Under the pieces are notes generated by a model, which saw only the letters and a program-made list of their open reading frames with translations, did not search any database and had not been told where the DNA came from. A stretch of 64,000 bases of DNA from Geodermatophilus normandii (GTDB lineage: Bacteria > Actinomycetota > Actinomycetes > Mycobacteriales > Geodermatophilaceae), in assembly GCF_003182485.1 (NCBI RefSeq), contig NZ_QGTX01000001.1, positions 2,992,001-3,056,000 on the forward strand, written 5' to 3'. The stretch's first letter is position 1. Every line of letters starts with the position of its first letter. A program made the position numbers and the translations under genes. Positions 44,420 through 53,688 of this stretch are shown piece after piece.

Positions 44420-45430
44420 GTGAGACTCCGGCGCAGCAACGTGCACGGGCCCGGCTGGACCCGGCGCCGGGCCGGTCGCGGCTTCTCCTACCGTGACGAG
44501 ACCGGCCAGCTGATCAGGGACGCCGACCGGCTGGACCGGATCCGGTCGATCGCGATCCCGCCGGCCTGGCAGGACGTGTGGATCTGCCCGTGGCCCAACG
44601 GCCACATCCAGGCCACCGGCCTCGACGCCGCCGGCCGCCGCCAGTACCGCTACCACGACGCCTGGCGGGCCCGGCGCGACGCGGAGAAGCACGAGCGGGT
44701 GCTCGCCATCGCCTCCGAGCTGCCCGAGGTCCGCGAGCAGGTGGCCGCCGCGCTGCGCACCCGCGGGCTCAACCGCGAGCGGGTGCTCGCCTGCGCCCTG
44801 CGGCTGCTGGACCTGGGCACCTTCCGGATCGGCAGCGAGGAGTACGCCGAGGAGAACGGCACCTACGGCCTGGCCACCCTGCGCCGTGAGCACGTCACGG
44901 TGCGCGGCGAGCGGACGTTCTTCCGGTACACCGCCAAGGGCGGCATCGAGCGGGAGGTCGAGATCACCGACCGGCCGACGGCGACCGTCGTCCGGCACCT
45001 GCTCGAGCGCCCCGACGACGCCGGGGACGAGCTGCTGGCCTACCAGCTCGACGACGGCACCTGGCACGACGTGACCAGCGACGAGATCAACGCCTACCTC
45101 AAGGAGGTCAGCGGCGCGGAGATCACCGCCAAGGACTTCCGGACGTGGAACGCCACGGTGATGATGGCCGCCGCGCTCGCCGAGCAGCCGCCGCCGCGCA
45201 GCCGCACCGCGCGGAACAAGACGATCCGGGCGGCCTACGTGCGGGTGTCCGAGCAGCTCGGCAACACCCCGGCGGTGTGCAAGGCCAGCTACGTGGACCC
45301 GCGGGTGGTCGACCGCTACGAGCACGGCGAGACCGTGGCGGAGGCGCTGGCCGACGTCGCCACGGCCGAGGACGACCGCGAGGCGCAGAAGGTGCTCGAG
45401 CAGGCGGTGTGCAGGCTCCTGTCCGCCTAG
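44420..45430 (+). CDS. DNA topoisomerase IB (eukaryal/poxvirus type)
   Basis: A 336-residue type IB topoisomerase. The N-terminal DNA-grip domain ends near residue 100. The catalytic domain contains 'YTAKGG' (Lys), 'KDFRTWNAT' (Arg and conserved residues) and the active-site tyrosine in 'KASYVDPRVVDRYE' (about residue 293). It relaxes supercoils of both signs through a 3'-phosphotyrosyl link without ATP. Bacterial copies are widespread in radiation- and desiccation-tolerant actinobacteria. The GTG start is 71 bases after the regulator gene on the same strand. Confidence 0.92.
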   Translation: MRLRRSNVHGPGWTRRRAGRGFSYRDETGQLIRDADRLDRIRSIAIPPAWQDVWICPWPNGHIQATGLDAAGRRQYRYHDAWRARRDAEKHERVLAIASELPEVREQVAAALRTRGLNRERVLACALRLLDLGTFRIGSEEYAEENGTYGLATLRREHVTVRGERTFFRYTAKGGIEREVEITDRPTATVVRHLLERPDDAGDELLAYQLDDGTWHDVTSDEINAYLKEVSGAEITAKDFRTWNATVMMAAALAEQPPPRSRTARNKTIRAAYVRVSEQLGNTPAVCKASYVDPRVVDRYEHGETVAEALADVATAEDDREAQKVLEQAVCRLLSA

Positions 45431-45467
45431 GTCGGCCCGCCTGCAGGGGGGAACGGGGCCCGCACAG

Positions 45468-45499
45468 CGACGAGGCCCCGCCGGAGCGGGGCCTCGTCG
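45468..45499. terminator. Bidirectional perfect 13-bp hairpin
   Basis: CGACGAGGCCCCG and its exact reverse complement around a 6-base loop, centred between the convergent topoisomerase and STAS genes. Confidence 0.7.
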
Positions 45500-45517
45500 G
45501 TAGTGGTGGTGCGGGGG

Positions 45518-45916
45518 TCAGCGAGCGCTGCCGTCCACGATCGTGAACAGGTCGATCAGGCCGGTGACCTCCAGCGGGCGGGTGACCGCCCGGGTGGTGG
45601 CGACCAGGCGCAGCTCGACGTCGCGGGACTTCGCCGACTTCTGGGTCTCGACCAGCACGGCGAGGCCGGCGGAGCCCAGGAACTGGACGCCGGACAGGTC
45701 GATGACCAGCTCACGGGGCTGCTGCTCGAGCTGGGTGTCCAGCGAGGAGCGCAGCACCGGGGCGGTGAAGGTGTCGACCTCGCCGACGACCGTCACCGTG
45801 ACCGCGCCGTCCTCACCGGTGGAGGTCGAGAGCGTGATCACGTCGTCGAAGGGTGCCTCCGTGCCCTCGGTGGACACGTCGTGCTGCCCCCCGGCGGGCA
45901 GGTCGGATGCGGTCAC
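45518..45916 (-). CDS. Anti-sigma factor antagonist (STAS domain)
   Basis: A 132-residue single STAS protein of the SpoIIAA/RsbV type. 'VTVVGEVDTFTAPVLRSSL' and 'LVIDLSGVQFLGSAGLAVLV' are the core; the serine in 'FLGSAGL' is the usual kinase target. The first ~28 residues are acidic and likely flexible. It probably competes with SigF (or another sigma) for an RsbW-type kinase. It lies 3.3 kb from rsbW-sigF, without its own kinase next to it. Confidence 0.9.
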   Translation of the reverse strand: MTASDLPAGGQHDVSTEGTEAPFDDVITLSTSTGEDGAVTVTVVGEVDTFTAPVLRSSLDTQLEQQPRELVIDLSGVQFLGSAGLAVLVETQKSAKSRDVELRLVATTRAVTRPLEVTGLIDLFTIVDGSAR

Positions 45917-46076
45917 GGACGCAGCTCCTCTCAGTGGCCACGCCGAGTGGAGCGGCCACCGGTCAATCTACCGCCGTGCGCGCCGGGGGTGTCTGGCCCC
46001 CGGGCGGGCCGGCTGTCGTGGGAGCACGCCGGAGGCGGTCGGCCGACCGGCGCGCGCGGCTGCCTGCTCAACCGCA

Positions 46077-46093
46077 TTTACAACGTAGACAAC
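46077..46093. promoter_or_regulatory. AT-rich motif TTTACAACGTAGACAAC upstream of STAS gene
   Basis: A markedly AT-rich patch in otherwise very GC-rich DNA, about 160 bases upstream of the STAS antagonist start. It contains the inverted core TAC-AAC-GTA and is flanked by CAACCG on both sides. It may be a repressor or activator site; the identity of the protein is unknown. Confidence 0.3.
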
Positions 46094-46199
46094 CGAGTGG
46101 CCGCACGCCAACCAGCCCGGGCGGCGGCGGGGCGGCGGCCACCCGGGCGGGGGAGGTCGAGGAGGCGGGGGGCCGGTCGGCTCGCCGCGACGACGGCCC

Positions 46200-46724
46200 T
46201 CAGGTCCCCTCGACGACGTGCATGGCGCCCTCCTCGGGCCCCTCGCCGGCCACCGGGGCGTCGGCGAACGCCTCGACGTCGTCCCCCGTGCGGTTGGTGC
46301 CCGAGTCGCTGAGCGCGTCGGTGTCCTGGTCCTGGTCGAGCTGCGCGAACGCGCGGGACGGGTCCTCGGCCGGGCGCACGCCGGGGTCGTCGTCGGGGAT
46401 CTCCTCCTCCAGGCGCTGCGTCAGCGACTCGCCCTCCTGCTGCTCGCGCGCCGTCGTCCCGAAGTCGACGGGCCGGTGGTCCTCCCGGTCGCCCGGCTCG
46501 GGGGCGAACTGCGGGTCCTCGGAGCGCTGCATGGTGGGGAAGTCGTCCTGCGAGACGTCCGGAACGCCGTTGTCCTCCGGGAACACGTCACGGGCGGTCT
46601 GGCCCTGCGAGCCCGGCGCCCCGCCCTCGTGGACCCCGGTCAGGCCACGCTCGTCGTCGGGGAAGTCGGCGTCGTTCTGCGCGCCGTGCAGCGCGCTCGT
46701 GCTGGTCGGGTCGGCCTCGGTCAT
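46200..46724 (-). CDS. DUF5709 domain protein
   Basis: A 174-residue very acidic, hydrophilic protein with no aromatic core, so probably largely disordered. It carries the DUF5709 stretch 'PVDFGTTAREQQEGESLTQRLEEEIPDDDPG', typical of actinobacteria. Function is unknown; a hydrophilin-like stress role is a guess from composition. ATG at 46724 has GAGAGGA upstream. A longer in-frame extension would run over the divergent gene and was rejected. Confidence 0.85.
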   Translation of the reverse strand: MTEADPTSTSALHGAQNDADFPDDERGLTGVHEGGAPGSQGQTARDVFPEDNGVPDVSQDDFPTMQRSEDPQFAPEPGDREDHRPVDFGTTAREQQEGESLTQRLEEEIPDDDPGVRPAEDPSRAFAQLDQDQDTDALSDSGTNRTGDDVEAFADAPVAGEGPEEGAMHVVEGT

Positions 46725-46877
46725 CGGGTTCCTCTCCTCGGGCCGCCGGGAGGGGTGCCCCGGCGGCGGACTGCCCTCCCGCCTACCCGCCTCCTCGGGA
46801 GCCATGCGGGCCGGTTCGTGACGTGACGGGTCGCGCAGGGCGGCATGGCGCACCGGCCCGCCGGGTAGCGGAGGCGC

Positions 46878-47489
46878 ATGGCGATCCAGGACGAGGTGGC
46901 GCGCATCGGGCAACCGGTCCGCCGCTGGGCGAGCGAGCAGGCACGCGGCTACGACGGCGGGCAGGGCCGCCCCCTGGGCGGGTTCCTGGGCGCCATGAGC
47001 GTCTACAGCACCGCGGTGGCCGCCGGCGCCGCGGCGGTGCGCGCCTCCGGCCGCGAGCTGCCGACCCGCATCCCGCTCGGCGACGCGGTGCTGCTCACCG
47101 TCGGCACCTTCCGGCTGGCCCGGCGGATCGCCAAGGACCCGGTGACCAGCCCGCTGCGCGCGCCGTTCGCCCGCTTCCAGGGCGCCTCCGGCGAGGCGGA
47201 GCTGGCCGAGGACCTGCGCGTCGAGCACGGCTGGAAGCACGCCGTCGGGGAACTGGTCACCTGCCCGTTCTGCCTCGCCCAGTGGGTGGGCACGGCCTTC
47301 GTGTTCTCCTACGTCGCCGCGCCGCGGGCCACCCGGCTGGCCGCGCTGACCATGACGATGGTGGCCGGCTCCGACGTCCTCCAGTTCGCCTACGACGCGC
47401 TGCAGACGAGCGTCACCGGCGGGGGCGACGAGCCCGGCGACGAGGACGGCGACGACGACCAGGCCGGCCGGCACGCCGAGCAGGACTGA
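46878..47489 (+). CDS. DUF1360 membrane protein
   Basis: A 203-residue protein with the DUF1360 signature 'ELVTCPFCLAQWVGT' (a CxxC in a membrane context) and 'VGTFRLARRIAKDPVTSPLRAPF'. Membrane segments lie at about 36-52, 66-82, 120-140 and 150-170, and the C-terminus is acidic. Members are known from Bacillus spores and actinobacteria; function is unknown. Divergent to DUF5709, upstream of the Ku locus. Confidence 0.85.
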   Translation: MAIQDEVARIGQPVRRWASEQARGYDGGQGRPLGGFLGAMSVYSTAVAAGAAAVRASGRELPTRIPLGDAVLLTVGTFRLARRIAKDPVTSPLRAPFARFQGASGEAELAEDLRVEHGWKHAVGELVTCPFCLAQWVGTAFVFSYVAAPRATRLAALTMTMVAGSDVLQFAYDALQTSVTGGGDEPGDEDGDDDQAGRHAEQD

Positions 47490-47562
47490 CAGCAGGACGC
47501 CCGCTTCCCCCGGGCGGAGGAGACCGGCGGCATCCGTGCTGCTGAGGGGGCCGACCCGCACC

Positions 47563-47568
47563 TATCCT
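47563..47568 (+). promoter_or_regulatory. candidate -10 box (TATCCT) of the NHEJ operon
   Basis: TATCCT lies 48 bases before the ku ATG, with a GGGGAAGGGGA ribosome site in between. No clear -35. Confidence 0.35.
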
Positions 47569-47616
47569 GCGGGCCGGCCGTCCCGCGGTCGCGGAGCCCG
47601 GGGAAGGGGAGTGGAC

Positions 47617-48624
47617 ATGCGCTCGATCTGGCGCGGCGCGGTCTCGTTCGGCCTGGTCAGCATCGGGGTGAAGCTCTACACCGCGACCGAGGACAAGGAC
47701 GTCCGCTTCCACCAGGTGCACGCCGTCGACGGCGGGCGGGTGAAGTACAAGCGGGTGTGCTCGATCGACGGCGAGGAGGTCGAGTACGGCGACATCGCCA
47801 AGGGCTTCGAGCTGCCCGACGGCCAGCTGGTGATCCTCACCGACGACGACCTCGCCGAGCTGCCCCTGGCCACGCGGCGCGAGATCGAGGTCCTGCAGTT
47901 CGTGGACCAGGCCGACATCGACCCGATCCAGTTCGAGAAGACCTACTACCTCGAGCCCGACGGCCCGGCCACGCGCCCGTACGTCCTGCTGCGCGACGCC
48001 CTGCAGAACACCGGCCGGGTCGCGATCACCAAGATCGCGCTGCGGCAGCGGGAGTCGCTGGCGGCGATGCGCGTCCGGGACGGCGTCCTGGTGCTGCACA
48101 CCATGCGCTGGCCCGACGAGATCCGCCGTCCCGACTTCGGCTTCCTCGACGAGGACGTGTCCGTCCGGCCGCAGGAGCTGCAGATGGCCGAGGCGCTGAT
48201 CACCTCGATGGCCGCCGACTTCGACCCCACGGAGTTCACCGACGACTACCGCGAGGCGATGACCTCGCTGCTCGAGGCCAAGCAGACCGGCGGCGAGGTG
48301 CAGCCGGTCCCCGAGACCGCCGACCCGGGCGCGGCCGTCGTCGACCTGATGAGCGCCCTGCGGCGCAGCGTCGAGCGGGCCCGCGGCGGTGCCGCCGCCG
48401 ACGAGGACGCCGACGAGGACGAGGCGCCCGCGCGACCGGTCAGGAAGGCCCCGGCGAAGAAGGCCGCCGCGAAGAAGGCCCCCGCGAAGCGGGCCGCCGC
48501 GGCGCGGGACACGCCCGCCGACGAGGAGGCACCCGCCCGCCCTCGCGCGCGCAAGGTCACCGCGGCGGAGAAGGCACCGGCCGCGAAGGAGCCGGCCAAG
48601 CGGGCGTCCCGCCGCAGCGCCTGA
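47617..48624 (+). CDS. ku: Ku homodimer DNA-end-binding protein
   Basis: A 335-residue Ku. The core (about 1-255, starting 'MRSIWRGAVSFGLVSIGVKLYTATED' and with 'KYKRVC' and 'LVILTDDDL') forms the ring that binds DNA ends. Residues ~265-335 are a lysine/alanine-rich tail (repeats of KKAPAKKAA type), which in other Ku proteins contacts DNA and recruits LigD. The ligase follows after 3 bases and the polymerase after a further 10, so this is an NHEJ operon. ATG at 47617 begins the conserved sequence. Confidence 0.96.
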   Translation: MRSIWRGAVSFGLVSIGVKLYTATEDKDVRFHQVHAVDGGRVKYKRVCSIDGEEVEYGDIAKGFELPDGQLVILTDDDLAELPLATRREIEVLQFVDQADIDPIQFEKTYYLEPDGPATRPYVLLRDALQNTGRVAITKIALRQRESLAAMRVRDGVLVLHTMRWPDEIRRPDFGFLDEDVSVRPQELQMAEALITSMAADFDPTEFTDDYREAMTSLLEAKQTGGEVQPVPETADPGAAVVDLMSALRRSVERARGGAAADEDADEDEAPARPVRKAPAKKAAAKKAPAKRAAAARDTPADEEAPARPRARKVTAAEKAPAAKEPAKRASRRSA

Positions 48625-48627
48625 CCG

Positions 48628-49617
48628 GTGCCGCCCGTCCCGCTCCCCGGGCCGCCGGTGCCGGCGCCGATGCTCGCCGTCGCCGGCGAGCTGCCACCCG
48701 AGGCCGACGACGCGGCGTGGGGCTACGAGTTCAAGTGGGACGGCGTCCGTGCGCTGGCCGCGGTGCGCGACGGGCGGCTCGGACTGTGGGCGCGCAGCGG
48801 CACCGACATCGGCGACCGTTATCCCGAACTCGGTCGCCTACCGGGGGTCCTGGCGCGCGCCGACGCCGTCCTCGACGGCGAGGTGGTGGCCCTCGACCGG
48901 CTGGGCCGCCCGGACTTCGGGCTGCTGCAGAACCGCATGCACCGCACCGGCGGCCCCGAGGCCGCCCGGCTCGCGGCGGCCGTCCCGGTCACCTACCTGG
49001 TGTTCGACCTGCTCGTCGACGGCGGCCGCAGCCTCCTCGACCTGCCCTACGAGCAGCGGCGCGAGCGGCTCGACGCGCTCGGCCCGGAGGGGCACCGCTG
49101 GGTCGCCACGCCGTGGTTCCGCGGCGGTGGCGCCGACGTGCACGCGGCCAGCCGGGACAACGGGCTCGAAGGTGTGGTCGCCAAGCGGCTGGACTCGGCC
49201 TACCGGCCGGGCGTGCGCGCGCCGGAGTGGCGGAAGGTCAAGCACGTCCGCACGCAGAGCGTCGTCGTCGGCGGGTGGCGGCCGGGCAAGGGGCGGCGGG
49301 CGGGGGGAGTGGGCTCGCTGCTCGTCGGCGTCCACGACGACGAGGGCCGGCTGGTCTACGCCGGGCACGTGGGCACCGGGTTCACCGACGCCGCGCTCCG
49401 CGAGCTCGGCGGCCTGCTCACCCCCCGCCGCGGAACGCCCTTCGACGGCGGCGTGCCGCGCGACGTCGCCCGGGACGCGCGGTGGGCCGAGCCGGACCTC
49501 GTCGGCGAGGTGGCCTTCGCCGCGTGGACCGCCGACGGCCGGATGCGCCACCCTGCGTGGCGGGGGCTGCGCGAGGACGTCGACGCCGACGACGTCGTCG
49601 TGGAGTGGTCCCCGTGA
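48628..49617 (+). CDS. ligD: ATP-dependent DNA ligase (LigD ligase domain, stand-alone)
   Basis: A 329-residue ligase of the LigD/LigC type. The adenylated lysine is K36 in 'KWDG', followed by 'DGEVVALD', 'EGVVAKRLDSAYRPG', and the C-terminal OB-fold motif 'WRKVK'. There is no polymerase or phosphoesterase part in the chain. It seals nicks and double-strand breaks brought together by Ku. It is encoded three bases after ku and ten before the polymerase gene. Confidence 0.93.
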   Translation: MPPVPLPGPPVPAPMLAVAGELPPEADDAAWGYEFKWDGVRALAAVRDGRLGLWARSGTDIGDRYPELGRLPGVLARADAVLDGEVVALDRLGRPDFGLLQNRMHRTGGPEAARLAAAVPVTYLVFDLLVDGGRSLLDLPYEQRRERLDALGPEGHRWVATPWFRGGGADVHAASRDNGLEGVVAKRLDSAYRPGVRAPEWRKVKHVRTQSVVVGGWRPGKGRRAGGVGSLLVGVHDDEGRLVYAGHVGTGFTDAALRELGGLLTPRRGTPFDGGVPRDVARDARWAEPDLVGEVAFAAWTADGRMRHPAWRGLREDVDADDVVVEWSP

Positions 49618-49627
49618 GGGGGACGCG

Positions 49628-50545
49628 GTGAGGCAGCGGGTGCGGGTCGAGGGCCGGCAGCTGTCGGTGTCCAACCTCGAGAAGGTGCTGTTCCCCGAGG
49701 TCTCGTTCACCAAGGCCGCGGTCATCGACTACTACGTGCGGATCGCGCCGGTGCTGCTGCCGCACCTGTCCGGCCGGCCGGTCACCTTCACCCGCTGGCC
49801 CGACGGTGTCGAGGGGCAGGCGTTCTACGAGAAGAACAGCGCCCGGCACGCGCCGGACTGGGTGCGCAAGGTGACCGTGCCCAGCCCCGGCAGCTCGAAG
49901 GACCGGGAGGTGCTGGAGATGGTGGTCCTGGAGACCGTCGCCGACCTCGCGTGGGCGGCCAACCTGGCGGCGCTGGAGCTGCACGTGCCGCAGTGGCAGG
50001 TGGGCAGCAGGCTGCAGCCGACGCTGCCCGACCTGCTCGTCCTCGACCTCGACCCCGGCCCGGACGCCGGCATCCGCGAGTGCTGCGACGTGGCCGAGCG
50101 GCTGCGAGTGCGGCTGGTCGACGACGGGCTGGACCCGGTGGTGAAGACGTCGGGCTCCAAGGGCGTGCAGGTCTACGCGCCCATCCGGGTCACCGACCGC
50201 GAGCACCCCAGCCGCTACGCGAAGGCGCTGGCCCAGGAGCTGTCGGCCGAGACGCCCGACCGCGTCGTCTGGCGGATGGAGAAGGTGCTGCGGCCGGGCA
50301 AGGTGCTCATCGACTGGAGCCAGAACAACCCGGCCAAGACCACGGTCGCGCCCTACTCCCTGCGCGCCCGCCCCGACGCCCCGGTCTCGACGCCGATCGG
50401 CTGGGACGAGGTGGACGCCGTCCGCGGCGGCGCCGACCCCGGCGAGCTGCGGTTCCGCACCGAGGAGGTGCTGGCCCGGGTGGAGGAGTACGGCGACCTG
50501 TTCGACGTCGCCGACCGCACCCGCGCCCGCCTGCCCTCCCTCTGA
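49628..50545 (+). CDS. LigD-type polymerase domain (primase-like), stand-alone
   Basis: A 305-residue archaeo-eukaryotic primase-type polymerase as in LigD. 'RVEGRQLSVSNLEKVLFPE' and 'FTKAAVIDYY' are at the start, the metal site is 'LVLDLDPG', and 'KTSGSKGVQVYAP' binds nucleotide. It fills gaps at breaks, preferring ribonucleotides in studied relatives. Together with Ku and the separate ligase it makes a complete NHEJ pair without the phosphoesterase domain seen in LigD of mycobacteria. GTG start. Confidence 0.92.
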   Translation: MRQRVRVEGRQLSVSNLEKVLFPEVSFTKAAVIDYYVRIAPVLLPHLSGRPVTFTRWPDGVEGQAFYEKNSARHAPDWVRKVTVPSPGSSKDREVLEMVVLETVADLAWAANLAALELHVPQWQVGSRLQPTLPDLLVLDLDPGPDAGIRECCDVAERLRVRLVDDGLDPVVKTSGSKGVQVYAPIRVTDREHPSRYAKALAQELSAETPDRVVWRMEKVLRPGKVLIDWSQNNPAKTTVAPYSLRARPDAPVSTPIGWDEVDAVRGGADPGELRFRTEEVLARVEEYGDLFDVADRTRARLPSL

Positions 50546-50595
50546 GGAAGGACCCCTGGGCGGCAGGAACGGCCGTCTCTGCCACGATTCGAGCC

Positions 50596-51480
50596 GTGTC
50601 CGCCGCCCCGCTCGCGCACGACCCCGCCTCTCCCGACCTCGGGCGACTGGTGGTCCGCTGCCCGGACCGGCCGGGGATCGTCGCGGTGCTCTCCCGGCTC
50701 CTGGCCGACGTCGGCGCCAACATCACCGAGTCGCAGCAGCACTCCTCCGACCCCACCGGCGGCGTGTTCACGCTGCGGCTGGAGTTCGTCCTGCCGGGTC
50801 TGACCACCCGCCGCCGGCAGCTGGAGGGCGCGCTGGAGCTGCTGGCGGCCCAGTGGGACCTGACCTGGCGGCTGACCGAGGCCGCGCGCCGGCCACGGCT
50901 GGCGGTGTTCGTGAGCAGGACCGACCACGTGCTGCAGGAGCTGCTCTACCGCGTGCGCGCCGGTGACCTGCGCGCCGACATCACCGCCGTCGTCTCCAAC
51001 CACCCCGACCTCGAGCCGGTGGCGACGGCGGCCGGCGTGCCGTTCCACCACGTGCCGGTCACCCCGGAGACCAAGGCCGAGGCGGAGGCACGGGCCCTGG
51101 AGCTGGTCGGCGACGTCGACCTGGTGGTGCTCGCCCGCTACATGCAGATCGTCTCCGCCGACTTCTGCGGCCGCTTCCCGGAGCGGCTGATCAACATCCA
51201 CCACAGCTTCCTGCCGGCCTTCGTCGGGGCCAACCCGTACCGGGCCGCGCACGACCGCGGGGTCAAGCTGATCGGGGCGACGGCGCACTACGTGACCGCC
51301 GACCTCGACGCCGGCCCGATCATCGAGCAGGAGGTGGCGCGGGTCGACCACCGCGCCACGGTGGAGGACATGCGCCGCATCGGCCGCTACGTCGAGCGCC
51401 AGGTGCTCGCCCAGGCCGTGACCTGGCACGTGGAGGAGCGGGTCGTCGTCGAGGGCGACCGCACCATCGTCTTCGCCTAG
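50596..51480 (+). CDS. purU: Formyltetrahydrofolate deformylase
   Basis: A 294-residue enzyme: an ACT domain (about 16-90, 'VRCPDRPGIVAVLSRLLADVGANITESQQHS') and a formyltransferase-fold domain (about 95-290) with the catalytic residues in 'NIHHSFLPAFVGANPY' and 'ATAHYVTADLDAGPIIEQ'. It hydrolyses 10-formyl-THF to THF and formate to balance one-carbon units. It lies downstream of the NHEJ genes, apparently with its own start 50 bases after them. Confidence 0.94.
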   Translation: MSAAPLAHDPASPDLGRLVVRCPDRPGIVAVLSRLLADVGANITESQQHSSDPTGGVFTLRLEFVLPGLTTRRRQLEGALELLAAQWDLTWRLTEAARRPRLAVFVSRTDHVLQELLYRVRAGDLRADITAVVSNHPDLEPVATAAGVPFHHVPVTPETKAEAEARALELVGDVDLVVLARYMQIVSADFCGRFPERLINIHHSFLPAFVGANPYRAAHDRGVKLIGATAHYVTADLDAGPIIEQEVARVDHRATVEDMRRIGRYVERQVLAQAVTWHVEERVVVEGDRTIVFA

Positions 51481-51491
51481 CGGCCCCCGCG

Positions 51492-51517
51492 TGTCTTGAT
51501 TTGACTGGGTCAAGACA
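51492..51517 (+). promoter_or_regulatory. Operator palindrome TGTCTTGA-N10-TCAAGACA
   Basis: A perfect 8-bp inverted repeat with a 10-base spacer, containing TTGACT (-35-like) at 51501-51506. It lies 21 bases before the fur-like gene. In Streptomyces, CatR represses catA from a related site, and mycobacterial FurA acts at an AT-rich site before furA-katG. So this is probably an auto-repression and catalase control site. Confidence 0.75.
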
Positions 51518-51537
51518 AGCGGGTTGAGTGGGAGTCG

Positions 51538-52011
51538 ATGGAGACGACGTGGGCGCCCCGGCTGCGCGCGGCCGGGTTGCGGGTCACGCGGCCCCGGCTC
51601 GCCGTCCTCGACGCCCTCGCCGACCATCCCCACGCCGACGCGGACACGCTGGTCACGGTGGCCCGCGAGGCGCACCCCACGATCTCGCCGCAGGCCGTCT
51701 ACGGCGTGCTCAAGGCGCTGGTCGCCGTCGGTCTGGCCCGCAGGGTCGAGCCCGCCGGCGCGCCCGCCCTGTACGAGGTCCGCGTGGGGGACAACCACCA
51801 CCACCTGGTCTGCCGCTCCTGCGGTGTGGTCGTAGACGTCGACTGCACCGTCGGGACGGCTCCGTGCCTGACCCCCTCGGACACGGCGGGTTTCGTCGTG
51901 GACGAGGCGGAGGTCGTCTTCTGGGGCCTGTGCCGCGACTGTCGGGCACGGACGCCGGAGCGCGCCGCTCAGGTCCTTCAGCACCACAATCGAGGAGGAG
52001 CACACGCATGA
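51538..52011 (+). CDS. Fur-family peroxide regulator (CatR/PerR-like)
   Basis: A 157-residue Fur-fold repressor: winged helix (about 8-85, '[24 protein letters not shown]', '[23 protein letters not shown]') and a metal-binding dimer domain with '[12 protein letters not shown]' and 'CRDC'. The two CxxC pairs fit the structural zinc site. It is followed by a monofunctional catalase with an ATGA overlap and preceded by a strong palindrome. This is the catR-catA arrangement of Streptomyces, where the regulator derepresses catalase on peroxide. Confidence 0.9.
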   Translation: METTWAPRLRAAGLRVTRPRLAVLDALADHPHADADTLVTVAREAHPTISPQAVYGVLKALVAVGLARRVEPAGAPALYEVRVGDNHHHLVCRSCGVVVDVDCTVGTAPCLTPSDTAGFVVDEAEVVFWGLCRDCRARTPERAAQVLQHHNRGGAHA

Positions 52012-53666
52012 CCGATGTCGCATCGCAGGGTCCGGCACCGAGCGAGGCCGACCGCCCGGTCCTGACCAACCGTCAGGGCCACCCGGTCTACGACAACCAG
52101 AACCAGCGGACGGTGGGGGCCCGCGGCCCGGCCACGCTGGAGAACTACCAGTTCCTCGAGAAGATCAGCCACTTCGACCGCGAGCGCATCCCCGAGCGCG
52201 TCGTGCACGCCCGTGGCGTGACCGCCTACGGCTACTTCGAGGCCGACGGCACCGTCGGCGACGAGCCGATCGCGCGGTACACCCGCGCGGGGCTGTTCCA
52301 GGAGAAGGGCAAGCGCACCGACGTCGCGCTGCGGTTCTCCACCGTGGCCGGTGGCCGGGACTCCTCGGAGATGGCCCGCGACCCCCGCGGCTTCGCGGTG
52401 AAGTTCTACACCGAGGAGGGCAACTGGGACCTCGTCGGCAACAACCTCGGCGTCTTCTTCATCCGCGACGCCATCAAGTTCCCGGACTTCATCCACTCCC
52501 AGAAGCCGGACCCGGTCACCTTCGAGGCCAGCGTCGCCGAGCGGGCCTTCGACTTCTTCAGCCAGACCCCCGAGGCCATGCACATGGTGATGCTCGTCTT
52601 CAGCCCCCGCGGGCTGCCGGCGTCGTACCGGACCATGCAGGGCTTCGGCGTGAACACCTACAAGTGGGTCAACGCGCAGGGTGAGACCAAGCTGGTCAAG
52701 TACCACTGGCTGCCCAAGCAGGGCGTGAAGTCCTACACCGCCGAGGACGCCGCCAAGATCCAGGCGCAGACCCTCGGCGCCCACACCAAGGACCTCTACG
52801 ACTCCATCGCGGCCGGCGACTTCCCCTCGTGGGAGCTGCACGTCCAGCTGATGGACGACCACGAGCACCCCGAGCTGGACTTCGACCCCCTGGACGACAC
52901 CAAGGTGTGGCCGGAGGAGGTCTTCCCGCTCCGCAAGGTCGGCACGATGACGCTGGACCGGATGCCCGAGGACTTCTTCGCGGAGAACGAGCAGATCTCC
53001 TTCGGCACCGGTGTGCTGGTCGACGGGCTGGACTTCTCCGACGACAAGATGCTGGTCGGCCGGACGTTCTCCTACTCCGACACCCAGCGCTACCGGGTGG
53101 GCCCGAACTACCTCCAGCTGCCGGTCAACCGGCCGAAGGCGCGGGTCGCCACCAACCAGCAGGGTGGCCAGATGTCCTACGGCCGCGACGACGTGGGCAC
53201 CAACCCGCACGTCAACTACGAGCCCTCGATCACCGGCGGCCTGCGCGAGGCGCAGTACCCGACCCACGACGAGCAGGGCCCGGAGATCGTCGGCCGGCTC
53301 ACCCGCAAGCGGATCCCGCGCACGAACGACTACGCGCAGGCCGGCGAGCGCTACCTGCTCTCCGACCAGTGGGAGAAGGACGACCTGGTCACCAACCTGG
53401 TCGGTGCCCTCCAGCAGTGCCGCCGCGAGATCCAGGAGCGGATGGTCTGGCACTTCTTCATGGTCGAGGACGAGCTGGGCCAGCGGGTCGGCGATGCCCT
53501 GGGCATCTCCGCGGACGACGTCCGCGGCCTGCCGCCGCTGCAGACGCAGACCCTCAGCGAGGAGGAGCAGCAGCGCGCCGCCAACCTGGGCAAGAACGGG
53601 CCGCGGGACGTCAGCGGGCACGTGATGACCCACTGCGTCCCCAACGAGCGGGTCGTCGTCGCCTGA
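52008..53666 (+). CDS. katA: Monofunctional heme catalase
   Basis: A 552-residue small-to-medium subunit catalase. The distal His is in '[12 protein letters not shown]' and the Asn in '[13 protein letters not shown]'. The proximal Tyr is in '[15 protein letters not shown]', and the heme-binding Arg just before it is kept. The C-terminal ~70 residues extend beyond the core with '[19 protein letters not shown]'. It dismutates H2O2 in the cytoplasm. It is coupled to the Fur-type gene and followed by a strong hairpin. The ribosome site GAGGAGGAG lies 9 bases before the ATG. Confidence 0.96.
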   Translation: MTDVASQGPAPSEADRPVLTNRQGHPVYDNQNQRTVGARGPATLENYQFLEKISHFDRERIPERVVHARGVTAYGYFEADGTVGDEPIARYTRAGLFQEKGKRTDVALRFSTVAGGRDSSEMARDPRGFAVKFYTEEGNWDLVGNNLGVFFIRDAIKFPDFIHSQKPDPVTFEASVAERAFDFFSQTPEAMHMVMLVFSPRGLPASYRTMQGFGVNTYKWVNAQGETKLVKYHWLPKQGVKSYTAEDAAKIQAQTLGAHTKDLYDSIAAGDFPSWELHVQLMDDHEHPELDFDPLDDTKVWPEEVFPLRKVGTMTLDRMPEDFFAENEQISFGTGVLVDGLDFSDDKMLVGRTFSYSDTQRYRVGPNYLQLPVNRPKARVATNQQGGQMSYGRDDVGTNPHVNYEPSITGGLREAQYPTHDEQGPEIVGRLTRKRIPRTNDYAQAGERYLLSDQWEKDDLVTNLVGALQQCRREIQERMVWHFFMVEDELGQRVGDALGISADDVRGLPPLQTQTLSEEEQQRAANLGKNGPRDVSGHVMTHCVPNERVVVA

Positions 53667-53688
53667 CGTCCCCTCGACGCTGACACGG

